DNA of 51,837 bases from Zarea fungicola (lineage: Eukaryota; Ascomycota; Sordariomycetes; Hypocreales; Cordycipitaceae), in the NCBI GenBank assembly GCA_900169235.1, contig FWCC01000443.1:1-51837 (forward strand). Reading direction: 5' to 3'. Every line of letters starts with the position of its first letter. Within the stretch, counting starts at the first letter, position 1. The notes beneath the pieces are model-generated. The model was not told where the DNA came from and ran no database searches. It saw nothing but the letters and a program-made list of their open reading frames with translations. The position numbers were made by a program, and so were the translations under genes. Shown in pieces: positions 20,401-32,411 of the stretch.

Positions 20401-23369
20401 ATGCGGCGCCAACTCCAATCAGCGCTGCTGTTAAGCCTTTCAGCGCTTGCAACAGCCATATTTCAGGATGAAGTCGGCCATGTCGATTTCCACCACTCCT
20501 TGGTCGGCATCCCTCAGAGCCAAGCGACCTTCTTCCACCGACCGAAGCTCGGCACCAAGGCCAGCCTTCTATATACACTCAGCGATCTAGGTGTTGTCGG
20601 CGCCATCAATCCCACCAATGGTGAAACAGTATGGCGCCATCAGCTCTCTGACGACACCAGCGGCATTAGCAGCCCTGGTCATCTTCGAGCTCCATCCGAC
20701 GAGGAGTGGGTAGCCACAGCCCAAGGCCCCCGCGTACAGGCGTGGAACGGGCTGACCGGCCGCAATGTCTGGCAGACAGAGTTTATGGGCGATGCGAAGG
20801 ATGTTGAGGTCCTTGAGGTAACAGAGTCCTCGCGAAAGGACGTGCTCGCCCTCTTTGACGAGGATGGCACAACTGTTCTGCGACGTTTACATGGCGGCCT
20901 AGGAACCGTCATGTGGGAGTTCCGCGAGACGAGCAAGGACATTCCCCTCCAAGTTTCGACCGATACCGCGAGCGTATTTATTGTCAGCCTTCATGGCTCT
21001 ACTGGATCCTACAACGTCAAGACCACCTCCATTGATCCTAGCACCGGCAAGCGCGTAGACCAATGGACTGTCGGCAACAAGGGCGACCTGACCGCGGTTG
21101 AGGACGTCAGGTTTGTCGGCGGTAACTCAGCTGCGCCGATTATTGCCTGGAGGAACGGCGACAAACTCAGCATCCAAATTTTGGGCACCAAGACGAAGCA
21201 TGATATTCTGCTGGCCGCTGATATCGAATTTGTCGACATCCAAGCCCCATACCTCAAGGAATCTCAGACACACTTCTTGGTCCATACGGCATCTAAAGCC
21301 GGAAACCGCGCTGAAGTCTTCAGCGTTGACATCAGGAATGCCCAGATTAAAATGACCCACGAGCTGCCCTATCTTCCAGGCCGTGGCTCCTTCTCTACCA
21401 GCTGCGAGGGCGCCAATGTCTATTTTACGAGAGTTGGCGACAGTGAAATCCAGATTCTTGCCTCCAACTCCCATGAAGGTCTTGCCCGATGGAAGATCCA
21501 GCTAGACAAAACTCTGAAGCCTATTCACTCTGCATCTGAAGTCATCCACAAACCTGGCGGCGAATACGCTGTGCGAGTCGCCATTTTGACCGAAGACCAC
21601 GACTGGATCCAGATCCGCAACGGTGCACAGGATTGGGTACGCCACGAGGGTCTCAGTGGTATTGTTGCCGCTGTTTGGGCCGAAATTCCTGAGCAAGAGA
21701 CTCTTGCCAGGGTTCTTGCTGACGAGGCACATACAAGTCCAGTTTCTGCCTACGTTAGCCGTATTCTCCGTCATGTCGACGACCTGCAGTACCTTCCAGG
21801 CTATCTGGCATCCATTCCGGGCAGCATTCTCGCTAGCATCACTGGCGATGATCTGGATTCCGGTACTGGCAGTCTCCAAGCCGACGTTTTTGGCTTCAAC
21901 AAGATCGTTGTTCTGGTTACCCGACGCGGCCGTTTCTATGGCCTCGACACTGGAAACAAGGGTGCTGTCCTATGGACGAGAGAAGTTCTGGCCCAGGCTG
22001 CAGGCGAGACACTTGATGTCAAGGGCTTTGCTGTTACAAGCGACGCGGGTGTTGTTGCTCTCCGAGGTTCACGAGGCGAGTTCGTCCTTATTCGCGCAAC
22101 GGACGGCCATGTTGATGAGGCCAGGCCAGCTGATGCTGCAGCTCCATATGTTAGCAGCACCGCGGTTATTGAGGGCGAATCTTCTGCCTGGATCCTTGCC
22201 CTTGGCCCTGAAGGAGTGCCTGTCGATCAGACTGTTGGCGGACAGCTCGCCGGCCAAAACTTTGTCGTCCGGAGTAAGGGCGAATCTCTCAAAGGGATCA
22301 AAATCAGCCAGAACGGAAAGAAAACTGAGAAGCAGGATGTTTGGGAGTTCAAGGCAACGGCCGGCCAACGAATTGTAGATATTGCTACCCCATCCCCTCA
22401 TGACACAGTCGCATCTATTGGCCGTGTCCTCGGCGACAGACAAGTTATGTATAAGTATCTCAACCCAAACACCGCTGTTGTCGCACTTGTCAATGATGGC
22501 ACATCCACTTTGTCTGTCAAGGTTATCGACACCATCTCTGGCCAAGTGCTCGCCGCAGAATCGCATCAGGGTATTGATGCTGCCAAGCCCATCTCGTGCA
22601 CCATGGCCGAGAACTGGCACGCCTGCACCTTTTTCGGACAGTACAAGCTTAACGACGACTCTGGTCGCTCTATCCAGGGCTATCAGGTTCTCGTCACGGA
22701 TCTGTACGAATCCGAGACGCCCAACGATCGCGGCCCCTTCGGCGACAAGGACAAGTTCTCGTCCCTTGAGCCCATTGAAAACCCTCTCGGTGTCTCGCTT
22801 CCGTACGCTGCCTCGCAGACCTGGGTCGTCTCGCAACCGCTTACGAAGCTCGGTGTCACCCAAACCCGCCAGGGCATCACCAGCCGCGATATCGTCGCCT
22901 ACCTCCCAGAATCACACTCCGTCATCGCGCTACCACGCATCCTCCTGGACCCGCGCCGCCCCGTCGGCCGCGATCCCACGGCCAACGAGTTCGAGGCCGA
23001 GGGCCTGCCCAAGTACACGCCCGCCATTGAAATTGACTCGCGTAACATCCTCTCCCACGACTGGGAGGTTCTCGGCGTTGATGGATTTGCTGCTTCTCCT
23101 GCTGTTGTGGAGAGCACAACGCTTCTCATCGCCTACGGTGTTGATGTCTACGGCACGCGCGTTGCGCCCAGCGGTTCATTTGATATTCTGGGCAAGGGCT
23201 TCAACAAGCTCACCCTTGTATCTACTGTTCTGGCACTTACTGCTGGTGTCTTGTTTGTGGCACCCATGGTATGCGTCCTACCTTTGCTGCTTCGTGAATA
23301 TGTACTGACATGATATCTCCTTAGGTCCGCCGCAGCCAGATCAATCGTAAATGGGAGGCTTTTATTTAA
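20401..23369 (+). CDS. EMC1: ER membrane protein complex subunit 1 (EMC1)
   Basis: Spliced model join(20401..23268, 23325..23369), 970 aa. EMC1 is the large lumenal scaffold of the EMC, which inserts tail-anchored and multi-pass proteins into the ER membrane. The ATG at 20401 begins a signal peptide (MRRQLQSALLLSLSALATAI) followed by FQDEVGHVDFHHSLVGIPQ, the typical mature start; an upstream in-frame ATG at 20320 would bury the signal peptide and is rejected. The body has PQQ/WD-like beta-propeller blades (LYTLSDLGVVGAINPTNGETVWRHQL) and the EMC1 C-terminal domain (VSQPLTKLGVTQTRQGITSR ... LSHDWEVLGVDGF). One transmembrane helix lies near the end (LTLVSTVLALTAGVLFVAPM). A 56-nt intron (GTATGC, TTAG) separates off a last exon coding VRRSQINRKWEAFI, the cytosolic tail typical of EMC1. 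Confidence 0.93.
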
Positions 23370-23725
23370 ACTACACGCATCACAATTTAAACAGCAATAA
23401 AAATGGGTGGGGAGAGCGCCAACATGATATTTATACAAGGCACATTTTAGTAGAGTGTGGTAGTATTTAACGATATTAGTATGGATGAGAAATAGATTTG
23501 TTTTGAATGTAACGCATGCACAAGATGAAATGCCCGCTTGAAATACTAATTCATAAAAAGAAAGTCAACTTTGCAAATTAATCAATCGATAATAAATCGT
23601 CAAAAAACTCCCAATGCTCCTGTAATTTCGTAGAGGAAATGTCCGAACACAGCGCCGGTCTATATTAGAAAAAACACCCTAAATTCAAAGATAGTATGCC
23701 AAAATTGTTCGCCCTTCCTCCCCAT
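23370..23725. other. Convergent 3' region, AT-rich
   Basis: 356 bp between the stops of EMC1 and the phosphoesterase gene. It is clearly AT-rich with no coding frame; both 3' UTRs must lie here. Confidence 0.5.
23396..23401 (+). terminator. Likely polyadenylation signal AATAAA of EMC1
   Basis: AATAAA begins 27 bp after the EMC1 stop, in AT-rich sequence. Confidence 0.4.
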
Positions 23726-25684
23726 TCAGCAGTCGCCGGACCAGTTGTCCTTGATCCATTCTGACAGTTTATAAGTAAACGTACCCTCCATGTACTGCTC
23801 AACATCTGCCGCGCCCTGCGTGCCACCCGAAAATTTGAGAGCCAGCACAATCCACGGCTGCACAAAGTCCAGAAAGACGAGATCCACGACATCGGGCTCG
23901 CTGCCGTCTTCGGGAAAGCCAATCTCGGACTGGACGCAGTTGGGCACGTTGTAGAACTTTACGGGCTTATGAACAGTATCGTCACCGTCTGTGCCGAGAT
24001 CGTCCACAGTCGTGTAGCCTCCAGTTAAAATAATCTGTTCGTCATCATCGTCACTAGGGTGCTGCATCTTTAGGCTGCGAAGTTCCAGTTGCACAGAGTC
24101 ATCAACAGAGTCGGGCTGATCCGTCTCAACGTCTACCTCGGCATCAGGCGCAACGTCGGCGGAAAACATTTGCTGTGGAAGAACGGTGAGAAATTTGGTG
24201 TCATAACCAGCCTCGGCAAATATTTTGCCTGCACCATTAAGCAGTACAATAATATTCTTGGCGATATGGTAAGGAACATCAGGAATGTAGTTGAATCCAC
24301 TGACAAAGGGACTGACGATAAAGGTACTGTCTGTGGTAAATGGGCCCTTGAAAATGTCAAAGCGGATGCCGCCCGTGTTCATAATTGCCAGGCGCGCCTT
24401 GTCTTTTCGCTTCGGGTTGCTGATGATGCCTGGAAACACCTCGTTTTGGATCCATGAAAAGATGCTGTCCTCACTGTCGTACGGGACACGAGACATCCAG
24501 AGATCCTTGGGGGCACATCCGAACTGGTAGTCCAGGTTGAGGGCCTTGCGGGCGCGGGTAATCATGTTGGTGACGCGCTGGCCATGCTTGGTGTCAAAGG
24601 TGGAGGCATTTGTGCCGCTATGGTGGTACATGCCGTAGAGATTGTTGTCGATATATCTCCGTGTGAATTTGGGGCCCGAGGCAGCACTACTCAAGCCGCC
24701 AGGGGAGTTTCTGCCTTCCTGGCTCTTTAAGCCATCGACGGACATCCAGCCAATAGTCTCAAAATACCGGCCGGACGCCATGGCGATCGATTTCGAGTCA
24801 AAAATGCGAGCATCGCGAACATGGGCATGACCACCAAAGACCAAGATTGGCGTGTCCCAATTTTGTTTGCGAATGGCAGTGAAAATGGTCTTAAACTCTG
24901 GCATACGCAGGCCGACATGGCCGATAACGATGAAGACATCAGTCTGCTCGTGGATGGCATCTTGGAACCACTTCTCCCTGACAGTATCTTCCACCTTTTG
25001 TACAAACGAGTTGTTTGCATTGCCAGTGAAGTCGAACAGGAAGCCAAAGGCGACAATGTTGATGCCCTGGTTCTTGGTCTTGAATTTCTTGTAGCGCTGA
25101 GACAGCGGGACGCGTTCGCCTGTCTTTGGATCGATAACGTCTAGGTTGGATGCAATGTATTTATCTTGGAAGTTTGGCACCGTCGTGTTTAATTCGCGGT
25201 CGGCTGAGTATGCCTGGTAGAGCTCATGGTTGCCAATGCTGATAATATCAACATCTTGCTCGCGGTATATGTCGTATTGGAAGAGGCCCTTAGGTGTCGA
25301 GGCGTCATAGAGGCCATTGCCTTCGATGCGGTCGCCTGTGTCGACTAAAAGCAGGTCGACGCCCTTGTCGTCGGCATGTTTCCGAAGGTGCTGGGAGAAG
25401 GAAATATAGTCACCCCAGTCACCTGAATACTGAGGTCTGCGGAGAGGGCCACAAGGTTAACACAGTAGTTCTAGTTCATGGCACGCAGAGCCATTTTATA
25501 GGGTTTCAGTTGCGTACTCTAGTAGATGGCCAGCTAGCCAGCCATGTGTATCGGTAGTATGGAGGAAGTTGAGCTGACCCCAGGTTAGATCACGCAACGG
25601 CGCCGCAACCGGATCCAAGGCTCCAGGCTGCGCGGCCCAGGCGGCGGTAGCTAAAGCTACACTTAGCAGTAGGCTATGATACAT
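23726..25684 (-). CDS. Secreted/vacuolar calcineurin-like phosphoesterase with 5'-nucleotidase-type C-terminus (YHR202W-like)
   Basis: Spliced model 25684..25518, 25436..23726 on the minus strand; 625 aa. The start [17 protein letters not shown] is a signal peptide. The metallophosphoesterase motifs run in order: TTDTHGW (D-x-H), [24 protein letters not shown] (GD), SIGNHELY (GNH), IVIGHVGLR and [10 protein letters not shown] (GHxH). The C-terminal half matches the 5'-nucleotidase-like domain ([36 protein letters not shown]). It resembles yeast YHR202W, a vacuolar protein of unknown substrate; nucleotide or phosphodiester hydrolysis is inference. The 81-nt intron (GTACGC, CGCAG) joins HLLE to PQYSGDW in frame. 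Convergent with EMC1. Confidence 0.87.
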
Positions 25685-28600
25685 CGTGGAGCCCTAGAAA
25701 ATAGTAGCGACCATGGAAGTGATGGAACGGGGTTCGATTGAAGAATTCTATGTTTGTGACGAGACTCGAGCTCCAATGCCGGCAGAGGATGATGCAGACG
25801 GGAAAGGATGAGGTTCGTTAGCGCGTGAATGATCGAGGCTCGGCTCAAGTGCCCACCAGGAGTGGCACCTGATGCAACGGCCCGGGCTGCCGAGTCAGCC
25901 AATGCCACGAGCCATGTATTCCCGGCTTAATCCGCCTTATTAAACTGGGAGAAACAGATCATAGAGAACTAAATAAACACAATCTCAGGCAATATGGATC
26001 TTTTTCTGGATTATCATTTATACAACTTTCTAATCTAGACGTGGAAGATATGCCTGAACCCTAGATCGACGGGCGACTTGCCTGCCGCGGGGGACCTACA
26101 TATACTAAATACGGACCAACAGAGAATTTTTTGGAATAAAACACATATGGAAATTTCAAATAGGGTTTACTCAAAGCTTGACTCGAGAGTTTTAAAGCCA
26201 TTAGTGGCGGCTATTGCTCAGTCTTGCTGCAGAACCTGGCGTGCTGGTACTGTTTTAGCGCCATGCAGCGAAATGGTGAACGAAACATTAGATCTCTTCG
26301 AGTGTAATGCAGATACTCGAGCCGTATACTGCCTATTTCATCTATGCGTAGCTTCTTGGCTGTGGTACTCGGGCCCTCCACCTGTGCCCTCTTTTCCGCT
26401 GCCGTAGTATCCCCCACGCAGGTGGTGGCGGCAAATGACATGTTCCAAACGTACTCCATACTGTTTTGGAATGGAATGATACTCATCCAAGTACATGTTT
26501 GTCCGAGTCATCATTCGCTCTCCATGCCCCGGTAGCCATGAGACAGCTAGTGTACGTCTGTGTACAATGGAGGGGGTAGGGGTGCCGCCAGTAAACCAAG
26601 TTTGCGGGCACGCCTTGCTATCCCCTGGGTTCAGAGATAGCTGAATATTATCACTATCACGCTATTTGTGTGTTAATTTACCTTCCATTATGTGGCTCAT
26701 TCAATGAGAGTCGTCCTGCGACAAGGCAGCCTGCTAGCTGTCCATGGTCTGCCTGCAGCTCGTGCTCTGCTTCAGTGTTTTGGATTCGCCAGTGGCGTTT
26801 CTCCATCGCGGCCTCTCAGCTCATACTAAACGAATTCAGCTCAGCTCTAAAACGCCTTCAGACGATGAATGCAGCTGCAATGGATTATTTAGCGGGTGCA
26901 AATCATCCCTGTACTAGTAGCTGAAGGTTTTACGGTGTTGGGGTCCACCATGAACTTCTTCACGGGTTTTTCACCTGCATCATATCTATCACTAAATCCG
27001 AAACTTTGTAAATAGGCCTGCAGTGGTTTTAATTGACCCGCGGAGGCTAATTGCTGATCGAGTAAAGACTTGATACTGCCAGGCACTGTAGGTGTAGGGT
27101 TCAAACGGTACTTTTGGCGATGTTTCCTTCAAAAAAGGTTTGTAAAAACAAACGGAATACAATTCCCGCGCCGAAGAAAGTACAGTAAGGATTATAGGCA
27201 GCCCTCAAAAGGCGCACCGCCGTTTCTCTTTGGCAAAGTTGGTTGTGAATGGAGGACACAACGGGATACCGGATTTTGGGCATCGTTCTAACTCCTCTTT
27301 TCTTATTTAATCCGCAGTGAGAATTATGAAAGAGTGAACTAAACACCCTATAGAATCAAGCGGCGAAATGGTCCCGCAGAATTGAACATACATTTCCAAT
27401 TCACACTCCACCATGGCAGTCATTACCCTGTGGCGTATGGAGAATCATGGAGAATGTCTCAACTGCCAAGGCCCATTGGGACGAGGACCGGAATTTGCCT
27501 CATGGATTTGAAAAAAACACTTGACAAGTTATGCCTCATTAGGCCAAAGTTAAACATGTCCATAGTAGGTCTAATTGAAAAGTTAAAAGAATTTAAGTAC
27601 AAGCTATAAAATAAACAAAGCTAGACACTGGCCAGTAATAAGAAACCACCAGCAACAATAAAAATGAAATTTATTAAACTAATAGGCTAATATCAAAATA
27701 ATATTCTCCCAAGGTCCTTGGATGATTCTGCTCCATGTACTACGATAATATCTAATTTAACTACCTGAAAGTGTGTCGGAGAGCACAATGTTTCCGAAAT
27801 CGCACAGGTTGCCACTTGTGGCGATTGCACCTTCTTAGTGCCGAAAGCCTCAAACAGGGCCATGTGCAGAACAAATTCGACCAAAATTTAAACCCAGATG
27901 CTATCCTGGGTCAAAATCTTACTAGAGTGACACTAACCGCTGACATTGCTGCCTCTCGGCCGAAGGACTTGAAATTACCCCCAGTAGCCAGAAGAGGCAA
28001 ACGGGAAAACAACGAACCAAAACTTACTTACACGAGCCCAACCCTGCACGCCGTTTTAATCAAGATTGGGAGGGGAAATGTCTTGAAGGAGCAATGACAC
28101 GAGGGATGCGGCATCGTATCGGTCGGGTTGGGTGTGCCACCGACTCACACTACGACTGCCGGGCTGAAAAAGTGAAAGGGTGTGCCTTCCCCGCTCATAT
28201 CCGATGCGCTGTGAGAGCTGAGAGGGCTAGTTTAAACTAAAAATGACATGGTGTCCCAAGGTGCTGGGGAACACTATCCATCGCAGCAAGTACCTTCTTG
28301 TCCGGTCCTAGATGCACATTCACGCTCAAGTACAGCTATTCAGGGCTTCCCGGCTTCCGGCAGGAACGCTAATTGGAGATGGAGCGGAGAACGTACTGTG
28401 CGATCCGAAATACGAGTCAATGAAACGAACATGTAAAAGTTGACAGGCTGAAACTAACACCTTTTGTGGCATAGTTTACGTACGTGGATGATGCATGTTA
28501 TTCCAACAGCCTGGTCGGGATCCACTAGTTAGTTGACATTGCTCACTCGAATGTGTTTTAAGAATAAGACGCGGCTGAAAAGGGTTGCGACTTTTTTCCA

Positions 28601-28838
28601 TTCTGGAAGCAAGCAAAGAGCTTCTGTTTTTAAAAACACGACATTTCCTCTCCAGCTGTGACCGAGAACTCAAGACCCTCCCACATTACTATATTGTTAT
28701 TTCTGTGGAATTTTGCGATTCCAAACTCTTTGAGGGTTAGGCTTTGTACGGGCTCCGTTTCTTCCAGACTGACTTCGAGATTCACGACACCAGCAAGAGA
28801 GGGCGATTTCGAGCGCGCAAAAAGTTGCCACCATCACA
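25685..28838. other. Long AT-richer gap without a firm gene
   Basis: 3.15 kb. The first 250 bp is the 5' region of the phosphoesterase gene. The rest is AT-richer than the genes around it and contains only short frames. The best-looking is a minus-strand frame at about 26894-27140 (see below). Repeated AT-rich stops suggest old, drifting or RIP-affected sequence, but I could not compute a RIP index. Confidence 0.45.
26889..27139 (-). other. Open frame with some coding character, no start or family
   Basis: Stop-to-stop frame of about 80 codons. It includes GSIKSLLDQQLASAGQLKP, LQAYLQSFGFSDRYDAG and EKPVKKFMVDPNTVKPS, an amphipathic, evenly mixed composition unlike the shadow frames nearby. 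There is no ATG at its start, and the upstream frame closes with TGA at about 27137-27139. Codon choice (many TTA, AAA, AGT) is unlike the flanking genes. It could be a fragment of a decayed gene, a mobile-element remnant or chance. Confidence 0.2.
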
Positions 28839-29184
28839 ATGATGGCTGCAAATAGGCCAAGTAGTAGCCTCTCTTTACCATCATCTTCGTCGTCGTCATC
28901 AGCTGCCGCTGTCGGGCCAGTCAAGACGAGTGACTCGATGGCAATGCTATACAAGGAGTTATCGACGGTGCCAGACCGTGAACTAGCACAACCGACAAGT
29001 ACGGACGGAGGCTCCAGTAGTATGCTAAGCGGTACGTTGGTATTTAGATGTTGAATCGGTTTGTTTTTAAACCAATGTTAATGTTTGCATAGACCCCAGA
29101 GTAGCCTCGACAGGCAACACGACGACAAATGTCATGATTGTGAAGACGATACGTGCAGCACTGTCGGAGCTGCGGCGGCCCTAG
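28839..29184 (+). CDS. Candidate small spliced gene, hypothetical
   Basis: Weak model join(28839..29031, 29093..29184), 94 aa. The donor is GTACGT and the acceptor GCATAG; the intron is 61 nt, the usual length here, but without a clear branch point. The protein starts MMAANRPSSSLSLPSSSSSS, a Ser/Ala-rich N-terminus, and after AMLYKELSTVPDRELAQP splices into SDPRVASTGN. It ends in a helical, basic segment (NVMIVKTIRAALSELRRP). Without splicing the frame stops at once. I recognise no family. The opposite strand also has an open frame with a hydrophobic stretch, but that frame lacks an ATG. Confidence 0.33.
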
Positions 29185-30352
29185 CCTACTCGGTTAACAG
29201 CCCTTGGCCTCCTCCTCTTATTGAGAAGAGAAGGGGGCCACCAATTCGGTCACCGTGCCATGTTATGTAACGACTACTGCCTATGAGAACAGCTATTATT
29301 TGCCTGTCGCCTAGGACAGTTCATGTCGGGTCACAACGAGTGCCGGGCTCATTAACTGCAGCCCTACCAAGTAGGCCCGGGTTCAACGCTGGGATGGCGG
29401 TCAGAAATATAACAGGCCTGCTGCTTTTGCCTACCCACGAGGTTGGTTCAAGCTCGGGAGTGGCACCCCCGAATAAATTTTTCCATCGGGGCCGAGACAG
29501 TCGGCCGACCAGACACGTGGGAGACGGGCAATTGGTGACTGACTGTCACCGCCAACATGTACTTTTATTACAACCACATATACAAAATTTAATAAAGAAA
29601 AATCTCCCTCACACTTAATGGTTTACTTGGCATGTTGCCCACAGAGGGAGGCGTCTCAGCTGCCCAACGCCACCAGTAGCTGCTTTCCTAGCTCTTGGAG
29701 CTCGTCAAATTATGTCGCCAGCATGTCGCCGTTACTGGCCTTTCCCCCCCACCACGCCCGTCCCGTGCCTCCCCCACCCACCGAGATAAGCCGAATCGGG
29801 GCCTGCCGCCGAGAAATTTATTTTTCACTTCCTCTTCGCCCATCGCATTTTTTCTTCGTCTACATTTACTTCAGCATCTGTTGGTTTATCATTTCAGGTA
29901 TATCAATATCTGATTGCTATATCAGTTACTTAAGTAATTCTGCAGAGACTTGGTAAGACTGTCAACCTCTGACAGCCGCACCCTGCCCTTGCGCCGCAAA
30001 CGGCACATCTTGATCAACACCCGCCCATGTCGGCTTCCTCCATCACGAACCCTCTTCTCTACACTCTTGTCCTGGCGCATCGCCGTATGTGCCAGTTTCG
30101 GCAATAGGAAACCCAGCAGGCGACTTAAAAGTCTTTGCGCTCTGCTGCAGAACAATTTAATCCAGTTTATACAACTTGGAGAAAGACTTATTTTGCGACC
30201 GATTTCAAAAAAGGAAGCAAATATCAAACCATCAGCTCAAAAACTCACATCACCCCCTACCACTCGCGTTAGTACTTGTAAGTGCAGCCACTACTTGCTT
30301 CCAGGAACTTTAAGTTTGTGTCTGACCGGCCACGTGTCGCAGTACTAGCCGA
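29185..30352. promoter_or_regulatory. Long upstream region of the SLC35F-type transporter gene
   Basis: 1.17 kb. From about 29720 to 30060 the plus strand is strongly pyrimidine-rich (CCTTTCCCCCCCACC, TTTTTTCTTCGTC), typical of a fungal transcription start region for the gene to the right. AT-rich sequence precedes it. An intron in the 5' UTR is possible but not decidable. Confidence 0.45.
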
Positions 30353-31810
30353 ATGCCCGCGACAGGCTTCTCGATTCTCAACCGCGTCAGAAACAACTTG
30401 TCCAGCAGCGCCATAGCCTCGAGCAGCAGTCCCTCCCGTAGCAACTACCTCTACCAGTCAATCCAAAGAGAAGATTCATCCCTCGAGCCCTACCGGCCCC
30501 CCGTTCCATCGTCCTCCTCCACCATGGGGGAAATGCGCACCTCATCCAGCGACGAGGCCACCAAGGCTGCTCCCGCCGTCAACACCACCACGCAGTTCGC
30601 CACCAGCGACAGCGGCTCCGACTCTGTCACCCAGGGTCTGCACATCCTTGAGAACCAGTCCGCACACTGGTGGTCCTACTTCATCACCGCCGACTTTTGG
30701 ATCGTTGTTGCCCTCGGCCAGGTCCTCGCCCTCTGCATCACGGCGACCAACACCTTCACCACCTTCCTCGCCAATGCCAACACCAACATCCCCGCCTTCC
30801 AGACCGTCTTCAACTACATCCTGCTCTTCATCGTGTATACGACCATTTTCCTCGTTCGCGACGGTCCCGGCGCGTGGTGGCAGTCGGCCAGGACGGACGG
30901 CTGGAAGTACCTGCTCATGTCCTTTATGGACGTCGAGGGCAACTACTTCACCGTGCTCGCCTACCGCTACACCAACATCCTGTCCGCCCAGCTCATCAAC
31001 TTTTGGTCCATTGTCTGCGTCGTCATCATCTCCTTTACGCTGCTCAAGGTCCGCTACAAGCTCTTTCAGATTCTCGGCATCCTGGTCTGCTGCGGCGGCA
31101 TGGGCATCCTTCTCGCCTCGGACCACATCACCGGCGCCAACGGCGGGCCCGCCGCGAATCTGCTCAAGGGTGACCTCTTTGCGCTCCTTGGCGCCACCCT
31201 CTACGGCACGAGCAACGTCTTTGAGGAGTGGCTCGTCTCCAAGGCGCCCATGCACCACGTCCTCTCCTTCCTCGGCCTCTTTGGCATGATCATCAACGGC
31301 ATCCAGGCCGCCATCTTTGACCGCAAGTCGTTTCAGGACGCCAACTGGGACTCGCACGTCGCCGGTTGGCTCGTCGGCTACACCATCTGCCTGTTTCTCT
31401 TTTACACGCTCGCGCCTCTAATCCTGCGCATGGGGTCCGCTGCCGTTTTTGACATCTCGCTCCTCACGGCCAACTTCTGGGGCGTCATCATTGGCATCCA
31501 CGTCTTTGGGCTCAAGATTCACTACCTATACCCCGTCGCGTTTGTCTGCATCATCATTGGTCTCGTGACGTACTTTTTGTCGGGCAGCCTCCTCGGTGAC
31601 TCGAGGAAGCCGTGGCTGGGTGAGAATCAGGAGGACGGCGTGGCGGGCATTGGTACCGCGAAGCGACGTGCCATTCTTGCGGCGCGCGAGGCCCATCTGG
31701 ATACTGAGAATGGTCAGTTTGTTGGAGGGGCTTCGTCGACGGCTCCTGCTGGTGTCGGAGCCCGCGCCAAGGCAGCTTGGGTGAGTGTGTGGAAGAAGGA
31801 TTCTTTTTAA
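30353..31810 (+). CDS. SLC35F-type (DUF914) nucleotide-sugar/drug-metabolite transporter family protein
   Basis: Single exon, 485 aa. The first 100 residues are a Ser-rich cytosolic tail. About ten transmembrane helices follow, beginning FWIVVALGQVLALCITATN and including YLLMSFMDVEGNYFTVLAYR, LINFWSIVCVVIISFTLLKV, LFQILGILVCCGGMGILLAS and a last helix in VAFVCIIIGLVTYFLSG. These are hallmarks of the SLC35F1/F2/F6 branch of the drug/metabolite transporter superfamily (VEGNYFTVLAY is typical). Substrate and organelle are unknown; Golgi or vacuole is likely from relatives. The cytosolic C-terminus ends AAWVSVWKKDSF. Its codons TGG-GTG-AGT contain a GTGAGT donor-like site, so an alternative 3' exon cannot be excluded. 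Coding GC is very high. Convergent with the BTB gene. Confidence 0.85.
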   Translation: MPATGFSILNRVRNNLSSSAIASSSSPSRSNYLYQSIQREDSSLEPYRPPVPSSSSTMGEMRTSSSDEATKAAPAVNTTTQFATSDSGSDSVTQGLHILENQSAHWWSYFITADFWIVVALGQVLALCITATNTFTTFLANANTNIPAFQTVFNYILLFIVYTTIFLVRDGPGAWWQSARTDGWKYLLMSFMDVEGNYFTVLAYRYTNILSAQLINFWSIVCVVIISFTLLKVRYKLFQILGILVCCGGMGILLASDHITGANGGPAANLLKGDLFALLGATLYGTSNVFEEWLVSKAPMHHVLSFLGLFGMIINGIQAAIFDRKSFQDANWDSHVAGWLVGYTICLFLFYTLAPLILRMGSAAVFDISLLTANFWGVIIGIHVFGLKIHYLYPVAFVCIIIGLVTYFLSGSLLGDSRKPWLGENQEDGVAGIGTAKRRAILAAREAHLDTENGQFVGGASSTAPAGVGARAKAAWVSVWKKDSF

Positions 31811-32411
31811 AAGTGGCGAAGTACAGCAAAAAGGAAAAAGAAGGAAATAAACTTATCCGTAGGCCCTTCTTTTTTACTTTTTTTTCCCCGTCTTCCGCTT
31901 CGTCTTTTTTGGATATCCAGAAATTGAAAATGCTTTCATGCCTTTTTTTTATGAGCATATATATTTAGACAGAACATTGTAGACTTTTTCATAGGTTGTA
32001 GCGAACCTGTTTGTTGTCTATATACATATCCTTCTTGCAACTCACCAGACATCACTATTGTGACTAAAAGAACAATTTTGCATGCTGCATTTCATCTCTT
32101 CATATGTGTAAATATACAGACTAAGTCGTGAAGATGGGTATATATAAAGTGAAGAATGTAGAACGAACCAGTCCCGAGCCTCCCCTTGTCTTCTAACTCT
32201 CCAGAAACAAACAAAAAATAAAAAATAAACTCGATGCAATCACGCCTGCCCATACAAAAACATGCTAAAAAAAAGATGACCAAGAACTTTACAAAAAGAT
32301 TTCATTTACGTTTCATGTACCCCGGTTTCGCCGTCGTATTTCAAACAGGCGGTTTGTTTTGTGTATCATTCCGGCCTCATCCAAAAAATATACATATAAG
32401 TTATGTTTTAT
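31811..32411. other. Convergent 3' region, AT-rich
   Basis: 601 bp between two stops, with long T- and A-runs (31870-31890, 32208-32228) and TATATA stretches. No coding frame with support. Confidence 0.5.
31846..31851 (+). terminator. Likely polyadenylation signal AATAAA
   Basis: AATAAA starts 36 bp after the stop of the transporter gene. Confidence 0.4.

Noticed and set aside
30542..31357. Long minus-strand frame inside the SLC35F-type gene
   Set aside because: It mirrors the very GC-rich transporter gene, has no domain, and is full of Gly/Glu/Val low complexity.
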